A stretch of 64,000 nt of DNA from Hoeflea_A sp040932035. Lineage in GTDB: Bacteria > Pseudomonadota > Alphaproteobacteria > Rhizobiales > Rhizobiaceae. Position numbers and translations under genes: made by a program. The notes beneath the pieces were generated by a model. That model had not been told where the DNA came from. It did not search any database and saw nothing but the letters and a program-made list of their open reading frames with translations. This document shows positions 35,620 to 44,191 of this stretch, one piece after another (within the stretch, counting starts at the first letter, position 1; every line of letters starts with the position of its first letter). The stretch is taken from positions 1-64,000 of the forward strand of contig NZ_JBFRBB010000006.1 of NCBI RefSeq assembly GCF_040932035.1, read 5' to 3'.

Positions 35620-36444
35620 ATGGGATATCTGGATAGTTTGTTTTCGGTCGCCGGAAAGACGGCGCTGGTCACCGGTGGTGCGACTGGTATCGGAAGGATG
35701 GTCGCTGCGGGCCTGGTGCAGGGCGGTGCGACCGTGCTGATCGCTTCACGCAAGGGCGAGGCCTGCGAAGCCGTGGCCGCGGAACTCAACGCGCTGGATG
35801 CTCCCGGATCCGCCGTCGGATTTGCCGGTGACGTAGGTACCGATGAAGGAATTGCAGCTTTGGTTGCCGAGGTGAAACAGCGCACCGACAAACTACACAT
35901 CCTGGTCAACAATGCCGGCGTGACCTGGGGCGAGCCGCTTGGGACATTCCCGCACATGGCCTGGCACAAGGTCATGAATATCAATGTCGGCGGCCTGTTC
36001 ACCCTTACGCGCGACCTGCTGCCGCTGCTTGATGCCGCCTCATCCGATGATGATCCGGCCCGTATCATCAATCTCGGATCAGTCATGGGCACCCAGCCGG
36101 TTGCCGAAGGCGCCTATTCCTATTCCGCGTCGAAGGCGGCGGTTCACCATCTGACCAGGATCCTCGCCAATGAGTTTGCGAAGCGGCGCATAACCGTCAA
36201 CGCCTTTGCGCCTGGACCGTTCCAGAGCAAGATGACTGCCTTTGCGACAGCATCTGATGAACAGGCGAAAAAGGTCGGTGGTGGCGTTCCGCTCGGCCGT
36301 ATCGGATCTCCGGACGACATCGCTGCGGCGACGCTGTATCTTTGCGGCAAGAGCGGATCATTCGTCACCGGAACCATTTTGCCGCTGGATGGCGGCCTTT
36401 CGGTCTACAGCAATATGGGTCTGTTCTCGCACGCTCTCGACTGA
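35620..36444 (+). CDS. Short-chain dehydrogenase/reductase
   Basis: 274 aa from ATG 35620 with GGGGAGG upstream. Complete classical SDR: TGGATGIG cofactor motif, NNAG, catalytic Ser in NLGSVMG, and YSASK for Tyr and Lys. It is the first gene of a three-gene set with an ACAD11-type phosphotransferase and a second SDR, behind a TetR-like operator. This combination is known from acyl-CoA catabolism, so a hydroxyacyl-CoA or alcohol substrate is likely. Confidence 0.88.
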   Translation: MGYLDSLFSVAGKTALVTGGATGIGRMVAAGLVQGGATVLIASRKGEACEAVAAELNALDAPGSAVGFAGDVGTDEGIAALVAEVKQRTDKLHILVNNAGVTWGEPLGTFPHMAWHKVMNINVGGLFTLTRDLLPLLDAASSDDDPARIINLGSVMGTQPVAEGAYSYSASKAAVHHLTRILANEFAKRRITVNAFAPGPFQSKMTAFATASDEQAKKVGGGVPLGRIGSPDDIAAATLYLCGKSGSFVTGTILPLDGGLSVYSNMGLFSHALD

Positions 36445-36525
36445 GGACGGGAACGACATATTGCCGGGAACCGGTTGTCACGGGAAACAATGCACTGTTC
36501 CCTTTGACCGGGAGGAAATGCCGAC

Positions 36526-37557
36526 ATGAATATCTCGAATGATCTTGATATCGCTCCACTGGGTGCCGAGCTCGAAGCAGCCATCGACGGGTTTTCCGGC
36601 CTGCGGGAGGTTTCCAAGTTCAATACCGGACAGTCAAACCCGACCTATCTGCTGACTGCAGACAGCGGACAGTATGTCCTGCGTTCCAAACCCCCCGGAA
36701 AATTGTTGAAGTCGGCGCACCAGGTCGACCGCGAGTTCCGGGTTATGCGCGCGCTCAAGGGAAGCGGGGTTCCGGTTCCCGGAATGCTCTATCTGTCCGC
36801 CGAAGACTCCTCCATCGGCCGGATGTTCTTTGTCATGGAGTATCTTCAGGGACGCATTTTCTGGCAACCGGATCTGCCGGAGTGCGAGCCGGATGAGCGG
36901 GGGATGATCTACGACGCCATGAATGAGGCGCTCGCTGCGCTGCACGGTGTCGATCCAGAAGCGGTCGGACTTTCCGATTTCGGCAAACCCGGGAATTATT
37001 TCGAGCGGCAGCTCAGTCGCTGGACGAAACAGTACCGTGCAAGCGAGACCCAGACGATCAGCGACATGGACCTGCTCATTCCGTGGCTTGAGGAACATCT
37101 GCCGCTGGATGAAGGGCAGGTGTCGCTTGTGCATGGCGACTACCGGATCGACAATATGATCTTTGCGCCAGATGAGCCGAAAATCATGGCCGTTCTCGAC
37201 TGGGAGCTTTCGACGCTCGGCCATCCACTGGCAGACCTTGCTTATCAATGCATGCAGTGGCGGCTTCCGCACAATACTGGTTTCAGGGGCCTCGGCGGGC
37301 TCGACCGCAAAGAGATCGGGCTGCCGACCGAGGAAGAATATGTCGCTGCCTATTGTCGCCGGCGGAACATTGAAGCAATCGAACATTGGCCGTTTTATCT
37401 CGCGTTTTCGTTCTTCCGGCTGGCGGCGATCCTGCAGGGCGTTCTCAAGCGCGCACTGGATGGGAACGCATCCAATCCGCAAAGAGCCAGGGAAATGGCC
37501 ATGGCCGTGCCGGTGATGGCGGCAATGGCGATGGAAATTACAAAAGGGAGGAGCTGA
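36526..37557 (+). CDS. Phosphotransferase family protein (APH/ACAD11-like kinase)
   Basis: 343 aa. It shows the aminoglycoside-phosphotransferase fold: the Gly-rich/Lys segment YVLRSKPPGKLLKSAH, the catalytic HGDYRIDNMIF (Asp in HGD, Asn for metal), and the DWELSTLGHPLADLAY block. In the ACAD11-associated subgroup, this kinase phosphorylates 4-hydroxyacyl-CoAs so that they can enter beta-oxidation. It sits between two SDRs, 82 nt after the first and 1 nt before the second, which supports fatty-acyl or lactone catabolism. Confidence 0.88.
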   Translation: MNISNDLDIAPLGAELEAAIDGFSGLREVSKFNTGQSNPTYLLTADSGQYVLRSKPPGKLLKSAHQVDREFRVMRALKGSGVPVPGMLYLSAEDSSIGRMFFVMEYLQGRIFWQPDLPECEPDERGMIYDAMNEALAALHGVDPEAVGLSDFGKPGNYFERQLSRWTKQYRASETQTISDMDLLIPWLEEHLPLDEGQVSLVHGDYRIDNMIFAPDEPKIMAVLDWELSTLGHPLADLAYQCMQWRLPHNTGFRGLGGLDRKEIGLPTEEEYVAAYCRRRNIEAIEHWPFYLAFSFFRLAAILQGVLKRALDGNASNPQRAREMAMAVPVMAAMAMEITKGRS

Positions 37558-37558
37558 G

Positions 37559-38353
37559 TTGGCAGGTCTATTTCAAGGAGCGGTGGTGCTCGTCACAGGC
37601 GCATCCGGTGGCTTCGGCAGCGCCGCCGCACGGCGTTACGCATCCGAAGGCGCGCAGCTGGTTCTGTCCGACTACAGCAAGGAAGCGCTGGACGCGATTG
37701 CGGGAGAAATCAGCAATGACACCGGCTGCGATATTGCCACGCTTTCCGGCGATATCACCGACGAGAGCCTTTCGGAGCGGCTCGTCGCGCTTGCGATTGA
37801 ACGGTTCGGCCGCCTCGACGTGGCGCTCAACAATGCCGGCATTGCGCAAAGTGCCTTTGAAAAAATGCCGAAGACCTCATCCGATGAGGCGCGCCGCATT
37901 TTCGACGTCGATCTGGTCGGCATGTTCTATGCGCTGAAATACCAGCTTCCGGTGATGGAAAAGCAGTTTCGGGAAACCGGTGCGGGCGGATCGATCGTCA
38001 ATGTTGCCTCCGTCGCGGGGGTCACGGGCGCGTCCGGCCTTGCCGTCTATGCGGCGGCGAAACACGGCGTTGTCGGTCTGACTCGGTCCGTCGCACAGGA
38101 ATATGCGCGGCTTGGCGTCAGGATCAATGCCGTCTGTCCGTCATTCGCACGCACGCCGATGGCAACTGAAATGCTTGGTGTCGAAGTGAAAGGTAAGGTG
38201 GTGACCGAAGAACAGATGGTGCGCGGTATTCCAATGGGGCGGCTTGCCGAGGTGGACGAGGTCGTTGAGACGTTCATTTTTGCCTCGTCGCCGGCGAACA
38301 GCTTCATGACCGGTCAGACCCTGCATGTGGATGGCGGCCTGACCGGTTACTAG
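37559..38353 (+). CDS. Short-chain dehydrogenase/reductase ending in the IS target site
   Basis: 264 aa from TTG 37559, with GGGAGGAG upstream. Classical SDR: TGASGGFG, NNAG, Ser in NVASVAG, YAAAK, and the C-terminal HVDGGLTGY. The stop codon TAG (38351-38353) lies inside ACTAGA, the 6-bp target duplicated by the IS481-family element that begins at 38355. The reading frame was therefore not changed by the insertion. It is co-transcribed with the phosphotransferase. Confidence 0.88.
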   Translation: MAGLFQGAVVLVTGASGGFGSAAARRYASEGAQLVLSDYSKEALDAIAGEISNDTGCDIATLSGDITDESLSERLVALAIERFGRLDVALNNAGIAQSAFEKMPKTSSDEARRIFDVDLVGMFYALKYQLPVMEKQFRETGAGGSIVNVASVAGVTGASGLAVYAAAKHGVVGLTRSVAQEYARLGVRINAVCPSFARTPMATEMLGVEVKGKVVTEEQMVRGIPMGRLAEVDEVVETFIFASSPANSFMTGQTLHVDGGLTGY

Positions 38354-38354
38354 A
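38349..38354. repeat. Left target-site duplication (ACTAGA)
   Basis: ACTAGA matches the other copy at 39400-39405. It fits NCTAGN, the known target consensus of IS481. It contains the SDR stop codon. Confidence 0.85.
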
Positions 38355-39399
38355 TGTGAGCTTCAAATAGGTTGTCCATTCGGACCGGACCGAGGAGACT
38401 GGAGTTACCAGGCTTCAATCTTCAAGGAGAGGTCCGAATGAACATCCACAAGAATGCCCGTCTGATGCCACGCCGTCGAGAGGAAATGGCACTGTCGGTG
38501 ATCGAAGGCCGTCTTTCCAAAGCCCAGGCCGCGCGCCTTTGGTGTCTCGGCGAAGATCGTGGCACGCTGGGTTGAACGCTACAGGAAGCACGGCCTTGTC
38601 GGTATGGCCGATCGCTCCTCGCGGCCACACAGACTGCGTTCCCCGGTGTCCGAAGCAACCATCGCCCGCATAATCGCGCTCAGGCGCCAACGCTGGACCG
38701 GCAAGCATATCGCCACACAGGTTGGCGTGTCGCCGGCCACGGTCAGCCGGGTGCTCAAGCGGGCCGGTCTGTCACGGCTCAAGGACCTCGCCCCGGCAGA
38801 GCCGGTGCGCCGCTATGAACGTGCCGCCCCCGGTGAGATGATCCATCTCGATATCAAGAAACTGGGCAAATTCAATCGGATCGGACACCGCATCACCGGC
38901 CATCGGCATCGGCAAAGCAATCAGCGCAACAATGGGACGGCGCCCGGTTGGGAATATGTCCACGTCGCCATTGACGACCATTCGCGGCTGTCCTTCACCC
39001 AGATCCATGCCGATGAAAAAGCCGTCAGCGCCGTGGCACATCTCAAGGCCGCCGTCGCCTGGTACCGAAGCCTGGGCATCAAGGTCGAGCGCGTCATGAC
39101 CGATAACGGCTCCTGCTACAAATCCTTCGCTTTCCGCGACGCCTGCCGCGAGCTCGGCCTCAAACACATCCGCACCAAGCCCTATACACCCAGGACCAAC
39201 GGCAAGGCCGAGCGCTTCATTCAGACCGCTTTGCGCGAATGGGCCTATGCGCGAGCCTACAAAACCTCAGACCAACGGGCCGCCGAACTGCCAATCTGGA
39301 ACCACATGTATAATTGGCACAGGCCCCATGGCGGCATAAAAGACAAAACGCCCATCAGTCGCCTCGATCTCAACCAGGACAACCTGTTGAGGCTCCACA
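38355..39399 (+). mobile_element. IS481-family insertion sequence
   Basis: 1045 bp, the usual IS481 size. The left end TGTGAGCTTCAAATAGGTTG (38355 onward) and the right end (39377-39399, complement of TGTGGAGCCTCAACAGGTTG) are imperfect inverted repeats; both go on to TCC. A 6-bp duplication ACTAGA flanks it. It carries one transposase frame with a frameshift. The inside is intact to both ends, so the insertion looks recent. Confidence 0.92.
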
Positions 39400-39404
39400 A
39401 CTAG
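38438..39404 (+). pseudogene. IS481-family transposase, frameshifted
   Basis: The N terminus starts at ATG 38438 (MNIHKNARLMPRRREEMALS) with AAGGAGA upstream. It leaves frame near 38531-38540, at GCGCGCCTTTGG, and the rest reads from about 38535 in another frame (FGVSAKIVARWVERY). The DDE residues are all present: Asp in IHLDIKKL, Asp in MTDNGSC and Glu in GKAERFIQ. One extra C, or a two-base loss, explains the shift; programmed slippage is possible but not usual for IS481. The stop TAG (39402-39404) comes from the right target duplication. Confidence 0.85.
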
Positions 39405-39405
39405 A
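39400..39405. repeat. Right target-site duplication (ACTAGA)
   Basis: Same hexamer as 38349-38354. It supplies the TAG stop codon for the transposase frame. Confidence 0.85.
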
Positions 39406-39487
39406 GCGTCTGGATCATTATCCCTTCACGCCACAAATTCGACCATCCGGCCCCAGGGCCGGATGCTTAACACCCAACCGGATGCTT

Positions 39488-39781
39488 CTAACCTAGCGAG
39501 GTTACTATTTCGCGGTACTGGTCCTCGCTAAACGCTTTTAGCGTGAGGGTCCGGGTGTGTCCCTGAGCCCCGCCCTGGAGTGCGAGCCTTGCAACGGTCT
39601 CATCATCGGGCGCTTCGACAATGATAACCATGTCGTAAGGGCCCATCGTCATGTAATAAGCAGTGATCTGCGCACCATGTTCTTTACAGGCTGCTTTGAA
39701 AGAGTCGAGACGATCCGGCGAATCCTTAATGTCTCGAAAACCTTCCTTCGTCCAGTTGGCAAGCAAGATAAATGTAGCCAT
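39488..39781 (-). CDS. GYD-domain protein
   Basis: 97 aa. The family opening (TFILLANWTKEGFRDIKDSPDR) and the GPYDMVIIVEAPDDE segment with the name-giving G-x-YD are clear. These small alpha/beta proteins of the dimeric alpha-beta barrel type are widespread and uncharacterised. It stands alone; the 257 bp beyond it (39782-40038) are AT-rich, probably contain its promoter, and hold no gene that I can support. Confidence 0.85.
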   Translation of the reverse strand: MATFILLANWTKEGFRDIKDSPDRLDSFKAACKEHGAQITAYYMTMGPYDMVIIVEAPDDETVARLALQGGAQGHTRTLTLKAFSEDQYREIVTSLG

Positions 39782-40038
39782 AAGAAATCTCCACTATACG
39801 ACGTCAGATTACTATCTTTAATCCCTTTGTATTTTTCTTTTCTAAGTAACGTTTGGCGAATTGTTTTTAATTGCCTTGGATATTCTGACGCATGCAGCCT
39901 CAATTCCAAAGGAATTTCTTGATTGTGGCTATCTATGCGAGCGTCCGTAGCGCCGCCTGAAGAAACGCGGGACTGTCCGAGCGATCCGATTTTGCGGTTC
40001 AACAGCTTCAGTTTGACCGCGAAACGGTCTGGTTGGCG

Positions 40039-41007
40039 TCAATCGCCGATTTCCGTCGGTGACCGTCTGGCGATAGTGTCGAAATAGTGGGCGGCAAAGA
40101 AGCCCGCATCGATGTCAAGCAGCGCTATATGCTGCGGACGCTCACCCCACATCGGATCGACAGTCGGCTTGCCAGCCGGGTTGAAGATGGTCTGGCCGAT
40201 GCCCGGTCCCTTGGTGACCGTTGCCAGTGCGCCGCGCTTTTGCATGTAAACGCCCGGAATTGTGAGATAAGCGAGCGCCATGACGTCATGCGGGATGCAG
40301 CCGTTAATGCCTGAGTGGCTGCGATAGAAGCGGGCGTAGAAGCGCGCCATATCCGACAACAGCTTGCCGACCTTCGGATCGGCTTCTTCCAGATCAGCAA
40401 AGAAATGCGGTGACAGAACCACCTTCGTTGTCACATCGAGCGGCGCCAGGACCACCGGCCATGAAGCGGCAAACACCTTTTCTGCGGCGTCCGGATCGTT
40501 CCATATATTGGCTTCGGCCACAGGAGAAACATTGCCCGGGCGATAAACAGCACCGCCCATGACCGATACGGTTTTCACACGCTCGGCAATTGTCGGGTCG
40601 ATTTCCAGCGCCCGCGCCAGATTGGTCAGAGGGCCGACCGCACAGATGTCGATTTCGCCCGGCATTTCCTTCGTTTTTTCAATCAGATACTCGGCCGCAC
40701 TTAAATCGACCGCCGAACGGGCTGATTTCGGTATCTCGACTTCGCCAAGGCCGTTTCGCCCGTGTACGAAATAGCTGTGCGGTTTCGGCTCCATGACAAG
40801 CGGCCGCGTTTCGCCCTGTGCCACGTCGGCCTGCTGTCCGAAATAGTCGAGCAGCGACAGTGCGTTTTGCGTAGACTCCTCGACGGATACGTTGCCGAAA
40901 ATGGTCGTCAGCGCGATGAGATCGATATCCGGATGGGCAATGGCGTAGGCGATCGCCATCGTGTCGTCGATGCCCGGATCGGTGTCGATAATGACCTTGT
41001 GCTTCAT
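40039..41007 (-). CDS. Nucleoside hydrolase (IunH family)
   Basis: 322 aa. Two ATGs in tandem (41010 and 41007); the second has the better distance from AAAGGAAAT. The calcium-binding motif DTDPGIDDTMAI at the N terminus is diagnostic; the catalytic His region is MWGERPQH or nearby FYRSHSGINGCIPHD. It splits ribonucleosides into base and ribose. It lies divergent from the MFS gene with 120 bp between. Specificity for purine or pyrimidine nucleosides cannot be read. Confidence 0.9.
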   Translation of the reverse strand: MKHKVIIDTDPGIDDTMAIAYAIAHPDIDLIALTTIFGNVSVEESTQNALSLLDYFGQQADVAQGETRPLVMEPKPHSYFVHGRNGLGEVEIPKSARSAVDLSAAEYLIEKTKEMPGEIDICAVGPLTNLARALEIDPTIAERVKTVSVMGGAVYRPGNVSPVAEANIWNDPDAAEKVFAASWPVVLAPLDVTTKVVLSPHFFADLEEADPKVGKLLSDMARFYARFYRSHSGINGCIPHDVMALAYLTIPGVYMQKRGALATVTKGPGIGQTIFNPAGKPTVDPMWGERPQHIALLDIDAGFFAAHYFDTIARRSPTEIGD

Positions 41008-41130
41008 CATATTTCCTTTTTGTTGTTTGATTGAGCAATAAGGCGCAGACGGTGAATATATAGCGGGCGCGAAGTCAAGTGATTTCGTATCGGCGCGGTG
41101 TATGCTGTCGGCCGGAGGAGAGAGCAGCGC

Positions 41131-42504
41131 GTGGGAGCAGGTGTATTTGGAGAAAACCGGCACTGGTGGCTGCTGGGCGCCCTGAGCGGTGTCCTTGGCC
41201 TCACTGTACTCGATGAGACGGTGGTGGGCGTCGCGCTTCCGACGATCCGCAGCGATCTTGCCATGGGCCAGATTGCCAGCCACTGGGTCGTCAACGCCTA
41301 TCTTCTGACATTCACCTGTTTTGTGGCCGTCGGCGGACGCCTCAGCGATGCGCTGGGCCACGGCCGCGTGTTTTTGACCGGCGCCGTGCTGTTCGCGATC
41401 GCTTCGCTCGCTGCCGGCCTTGCGCCGTCAGGCAATTGGCTCATTGCGGCGCGAGCCTTGCAAGGCATGGGCGCGGCGATCATTTTTCCCACATCGATGG
41501 CGATGGTCACGGCGAGTTTTCCACCGGAAAGGCGCGGCACGGCCTTCGGTGTGCAGACCACGGTCGGCGGCCTCTTCATGTCGAGTGGACCGCTGCTTGG
41601 TGGGCTGTTTGCGCAGGTGCTGTCATGGCGATGGATATTTCTGATCAACCTACCCATTGTCATTGCGATCGCCTTCGTCGTCGCAATCGCCTGGAAACCG
41701 GAGGCACCGGGGTCAAAAGAGCGTTCCAAAAAGCCTTTTGATCTTGGTGGATTCCTGACGCTTCTGCTCGGGCTCGTGGCTTTGGTCGTTGTTCTCATGC
41801 AAGGCACGGACTGGGGCTGGTCAGACCGGTGGACGCTCATTCTGCTGATTGGTGGGCTGGCGGTCATGGCATGTTTCGTCGTGATCGAGGTCCGGCGCGA
41901 TGAGCCGCTGATCGAACTTGATCTACTTGCCATCAAAACCTTTGCGGGCGGCACGCTTGCCTTTTTCGTCTTCCAGTTCAACAAGATCATCATCTTTGTG
42001 TTTGTCGCGCTGTTCCTGCAGGAAAAGCTCGGCCGTTCGCCCATAGAATCCGGGCTGGCGGTGATGATCGCCGTGCTGCCGACGCTGGCAACATCGATCG
42101 CCACCGGCAGGCTCACCGACCGTTTCGGTGCGAGGCCGCCGTTGATCTTTGGTTTCGCACTCAATGGCGCAGCGGTCGTCCTCATCGGCCTTCTAAGTGT
42201 TTATGAGAGCTACTGGCTCGTCCTGCTTCCGTTGGTCCTGTGGGGCGCCACGCTGCCCTTTGCATCCATTCCGGCGCGCAGAGCCCTGATGAGCGCGGTG
42301 CCGAAAGCAAAGCAGGGGCAGGCCAGCGGCATTAATCTCACGATCCAGATGTTTGGCGGCACTATCGGCATGGCATTGTGCGGCTCGATCCTTGCCGCCA
42401 CGGGAAGCTATCGGGCTGTGTTCCTGCTCACCGGTGTGCTGGTGCTTGGAACGATTGGCGTGATCTGGGCGCTGGTTGAGCGTGAACGGGCCGAAACGGC
42501 TTAA
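41131..42504 (+). CDS. MFS transporter, EmrB/QacA (DHA2) type
   Basis: 457 aa from GTG 41131 with GGAGGAGAG upstream; the longer frame from 41098 has no such support. Twelve to fourteen TM helices. Motif D1 reads LDETVVGVALPTI, motif A GGRLSDALGHGR, and motif C-like GGLFMSSGPLLGG. These drug:H+ antiporters export a range of lipophilic compounds. Its stop (TAA 42502-42504) overlaps that of the converging FAD oxidoreductase. The substrate is unknown. Confidence 0.88.
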   Translation: MGAGVFGENRHWWLLGALSGVLGLTVLDETVVGVALPTIRSDLAMGQIASHWVVNAYLLTFTCFVAVGGRLSDALGHGRVFLTGAVLFAIASLAAGLAPSGNWLIAARALQGMGAAIIFPTSMAMVTASFPPERRGTAFGVQTTVGGLFMSSGPLLGGLFAQVLSWRWIFLINLPIVIAIAFVVAIAWKPEAPGSKERSKKPFDLGGFLTLLLGLVALVVVLMQGTDWGWSDRWTLILLIGGLAVMACFVVIEVRRDEPLIELDLLAIKTFAGGTLAFFVFQFNKIIIFVFVALFLQEKLGRSPIESGLAVMIAVLPTLATSIATGRLTDRFGARPPLIFGFALNGAAVVLIGLLSVYESYWLVLLPLVLWGATLPFASIPARRALMSAVPKAKQGQASGINLTIQMFGGTIGMALCGSILAATGSYRAVFLLTGVLVLGTIGVIWALVERERAETA

Positions 42505-43583
42505 TCTCCGAATCTGCCCGGCCGGCATATATCAAGCAACCGGACCTCGATGTCATCGAGGATCTCTGCCGCCGAAAAACGTCCGATTGCCGGTGCCAGC
42601 GTGATGCCGGAATGCATGACCGTCAGATAAAGCCCTTTCACCTGCGGTGCGAAGCCGGCCACCGGCAGGCCATCCGCCGGTATCGGGCGCCAACCGACCT
42701 CTACACTGTCCAAAGCAACAGAGTGTGCCCCGGTAAATTCCGATCTGATCTGCAACAGGATCCGTTCGGCAACGGCGTGCGGACCGTTTTCGCCCGAGGC
42801 ATCGATGTAGTTTGCCGCAGCGGCCATGGTATTCGGGGAGATTTGCCGAACCTCCATGTCCGGATTGATGATAACGGTGTTTACAAGCGGTTCGCTTGTC
42901 CTGAACCGCGCAAGGACTGCCGGAGAAGCGTCCACGGGCACTCCAGCACCGACCGAAGCGGCGAGGGTGCCTGTGCCGATGCCCGCGGCCAGAACAACAA
43001 CATCCGCATTAATTGTCTTTCCGGCGATCCGCACGCCGGTGATCCTGTCGCCCTTGACGGCGAGCGCGTCTGCCCTGGCGGGCCGCAGGATTTCCGCGCC
43101 GGCCTGCCGTGCCGCCTGCAGGAGCATTTGCGTTGCTTCAACAGGTTCGATGGACCCTTCACCCACGGTGAAGGCGGCGAGGGGCGGCGGGTTTTTCAAC
43201 TTGGGTTCGAGGCTTGCGATTTCGTCCCGCTCAACCAGGCGCACGTCATAACCGGCGGCCGCCTGATCGCGCACGCGTCTTTCCGTTTCCGCAGCCCCGG
43301 CCTTCCAGATGAGTGTTCCCGTCCAGTTGAGCGGGAGCGTGCCGTTGAATTCATGTTGAAGTCTTCGGTACTCCTGAAGAGAGTGGTGCCGCAGATGCGC
43401 ATAGGGCGCGGCTGTACCGCTCCACGCATTGATCCAGGCAAATGATTTGCCGGTTGCGCTGTCTTCCGGGTTGCCGCCATCGATCAAGGTCACAGACGCA
43501 TTTCGGCGGGCGAGGTGATAGGCGACCGATGCCCCGATGATGCCGGCGCCGACAATGACAATCTTCGGGTTGGATTGCCCCAT
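42501..43583 (-). CDS. FAD-dependent oxidoreductase, DAO family
   Basis: 360 aa from ATG 43583, 7 nt after the ArsR stop; the frame to 43691 overlaps ArsR. FAD motif GAGIIG at 12-17, then DGGNPEDSATGKSFAWINA and the C-terminal GWRPIPADGLPVAGFAP and VMHSGITLAPAIG. This subgroup oxidises amino acids, sarcosine-like compounds or opines. It shares a likely transcript with an ArsR regulator having two conserved Cys, an unusual pairing. Confidence 0.83.
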   Translation of the reverse strand: MGQSNPKIVIVGAGIIGASVAYHLARRNASVTLIDGGNPEDSATGKSFAWINAWSGTAAPYAHLRHHSLQEYRRLQHEFNGTLPLNWTGTLIWKAGAAETERRVRDQAAAGYDVRLVERDEIASLEPKLKNPPPLAAFTVGEGSIEPVEATQMLLQAARQAGAEILRPARADALAVKGDRITGVRIAGKTINADVVVLAAGIGTGTLAASVGAGVPVDASPAVLARFRTSEPLVNTVIINPDMEVRQISPNTMAAAANYIDASGENGPHAVAERILLQIRSEFTGAHSVALDSVEVGWRPIPADGLPVAGFAPQVKGLYLTVMHSGITLAPAIGRFSAAEILDDIEVRLLDICRPGRFGD

Positions 43584-43590
43584 ATTGCGC

Positions 43591-43923
43591 CTAGGTCTTT
43601 TTCGGCGTTTCGCAGTAGAGACCGTAAAGCGTTTCCAAAATGGCCTGTACTTCGCCAGAAGCCAGTGAGTAGTAAATGGTCTGGGCGTCACGTCTCGTCT
43701 TTACGAGCTTGAGGGCACGCAGTTTTGCCAGATGCTGCGACAGGGCCGACTGACTGAGCTCGACAGTTTTGGCGAGCGATCCGACGGCCATCTCGCCACC
43801 AACCAGATTACAAAGAATGAGAAGCCGCTTCGGGTTGGCCATGGCAGCCAGAAGCTGTGCCGCCTGTTCGGCGTTGCCCGATAAATCCGCCTGTGCGGCC
43901 CGATCTTCCACTATCGGTGACAT
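43591..43923 (-). CDS. ArsR/SmtB-family regulator, BigR/SqrR-like
   Basis: 110 aa. Winged HTH with VELSQSALSQHLAKLRALKLV and the wing RRDAQTIYYSL. Cys38 (LLILCNLV) and Cys104 (LYGLYC) fall where the persulfide-sensing Cys pair lies in BigR and SqrR. No metal-binding CxC is present. Such repressors let go of DNA on persulfide or oxidation. A 14-bp palindrome lies 37 bp upstream. It precedes the FAD oxidase in one operon. The persulfide dioxygenase-like gene at 33153 could be another target. Confidence 0.82.
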   Translation of the reverse strand: MSPIVEDRAAQADLSGNAEQAAQLLAAMANPKRLLILCNLVGGEMAVGSLAKTVELSQSALSQHLAKLRALKLVKTRRDAQTIYYSLASGEVQAILETLYGLYCETPKKT

Positions 43924-43959
43924 GGTCCAAGCGATCCTTCTTCGATCTAATTCCTCACA

Positions 43960-43973
43960 TGCTTATATAAGCA
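43960..43973. promoter_or_regulatory. 14-bp perfect palindrome upstream of the ArsR gene
   Basis: TGCTTATATAAGCA is a perfect palindrome 37-50 bp before the ArsR start, where a promoter would lie (the TATAT core may be part of a -10). It is the obvious candidate for autoregulation. Confidence 0.65.
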
Positions 43974-44191
43974 AATTCGCAGATAATGCCAGCGCATTGA
44001 TATGCGGTGAGCCTGTCTGAGGCACTTTGGCCGAAATTTTCTGAAATCATTGACAAGATGCTATGCTAATCCGCCGGAAATAATTGGGCATAGACCTCAT
44101 CGGATGGCTCCCACAATTTCCTGGCTCCTGTAAAGTCAATATCACGGTCAGGGTGGTACAGCGCGCTGTCAGCGCAGGATTGCATTTGCCG

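Noticed and set aside
39557..39922. 121-aa frame over the GYD gene and its upstream region
   Set aside because: It is antisense to the GYD-domain gene and continues into AT-rich non-coding DNA without a RBS or motif.
39960..40010. Possible tRNA (GGTTCAA resembling a T-loop)
   Set aside because: No acceptor, D or anticodon stems can be formed around it.
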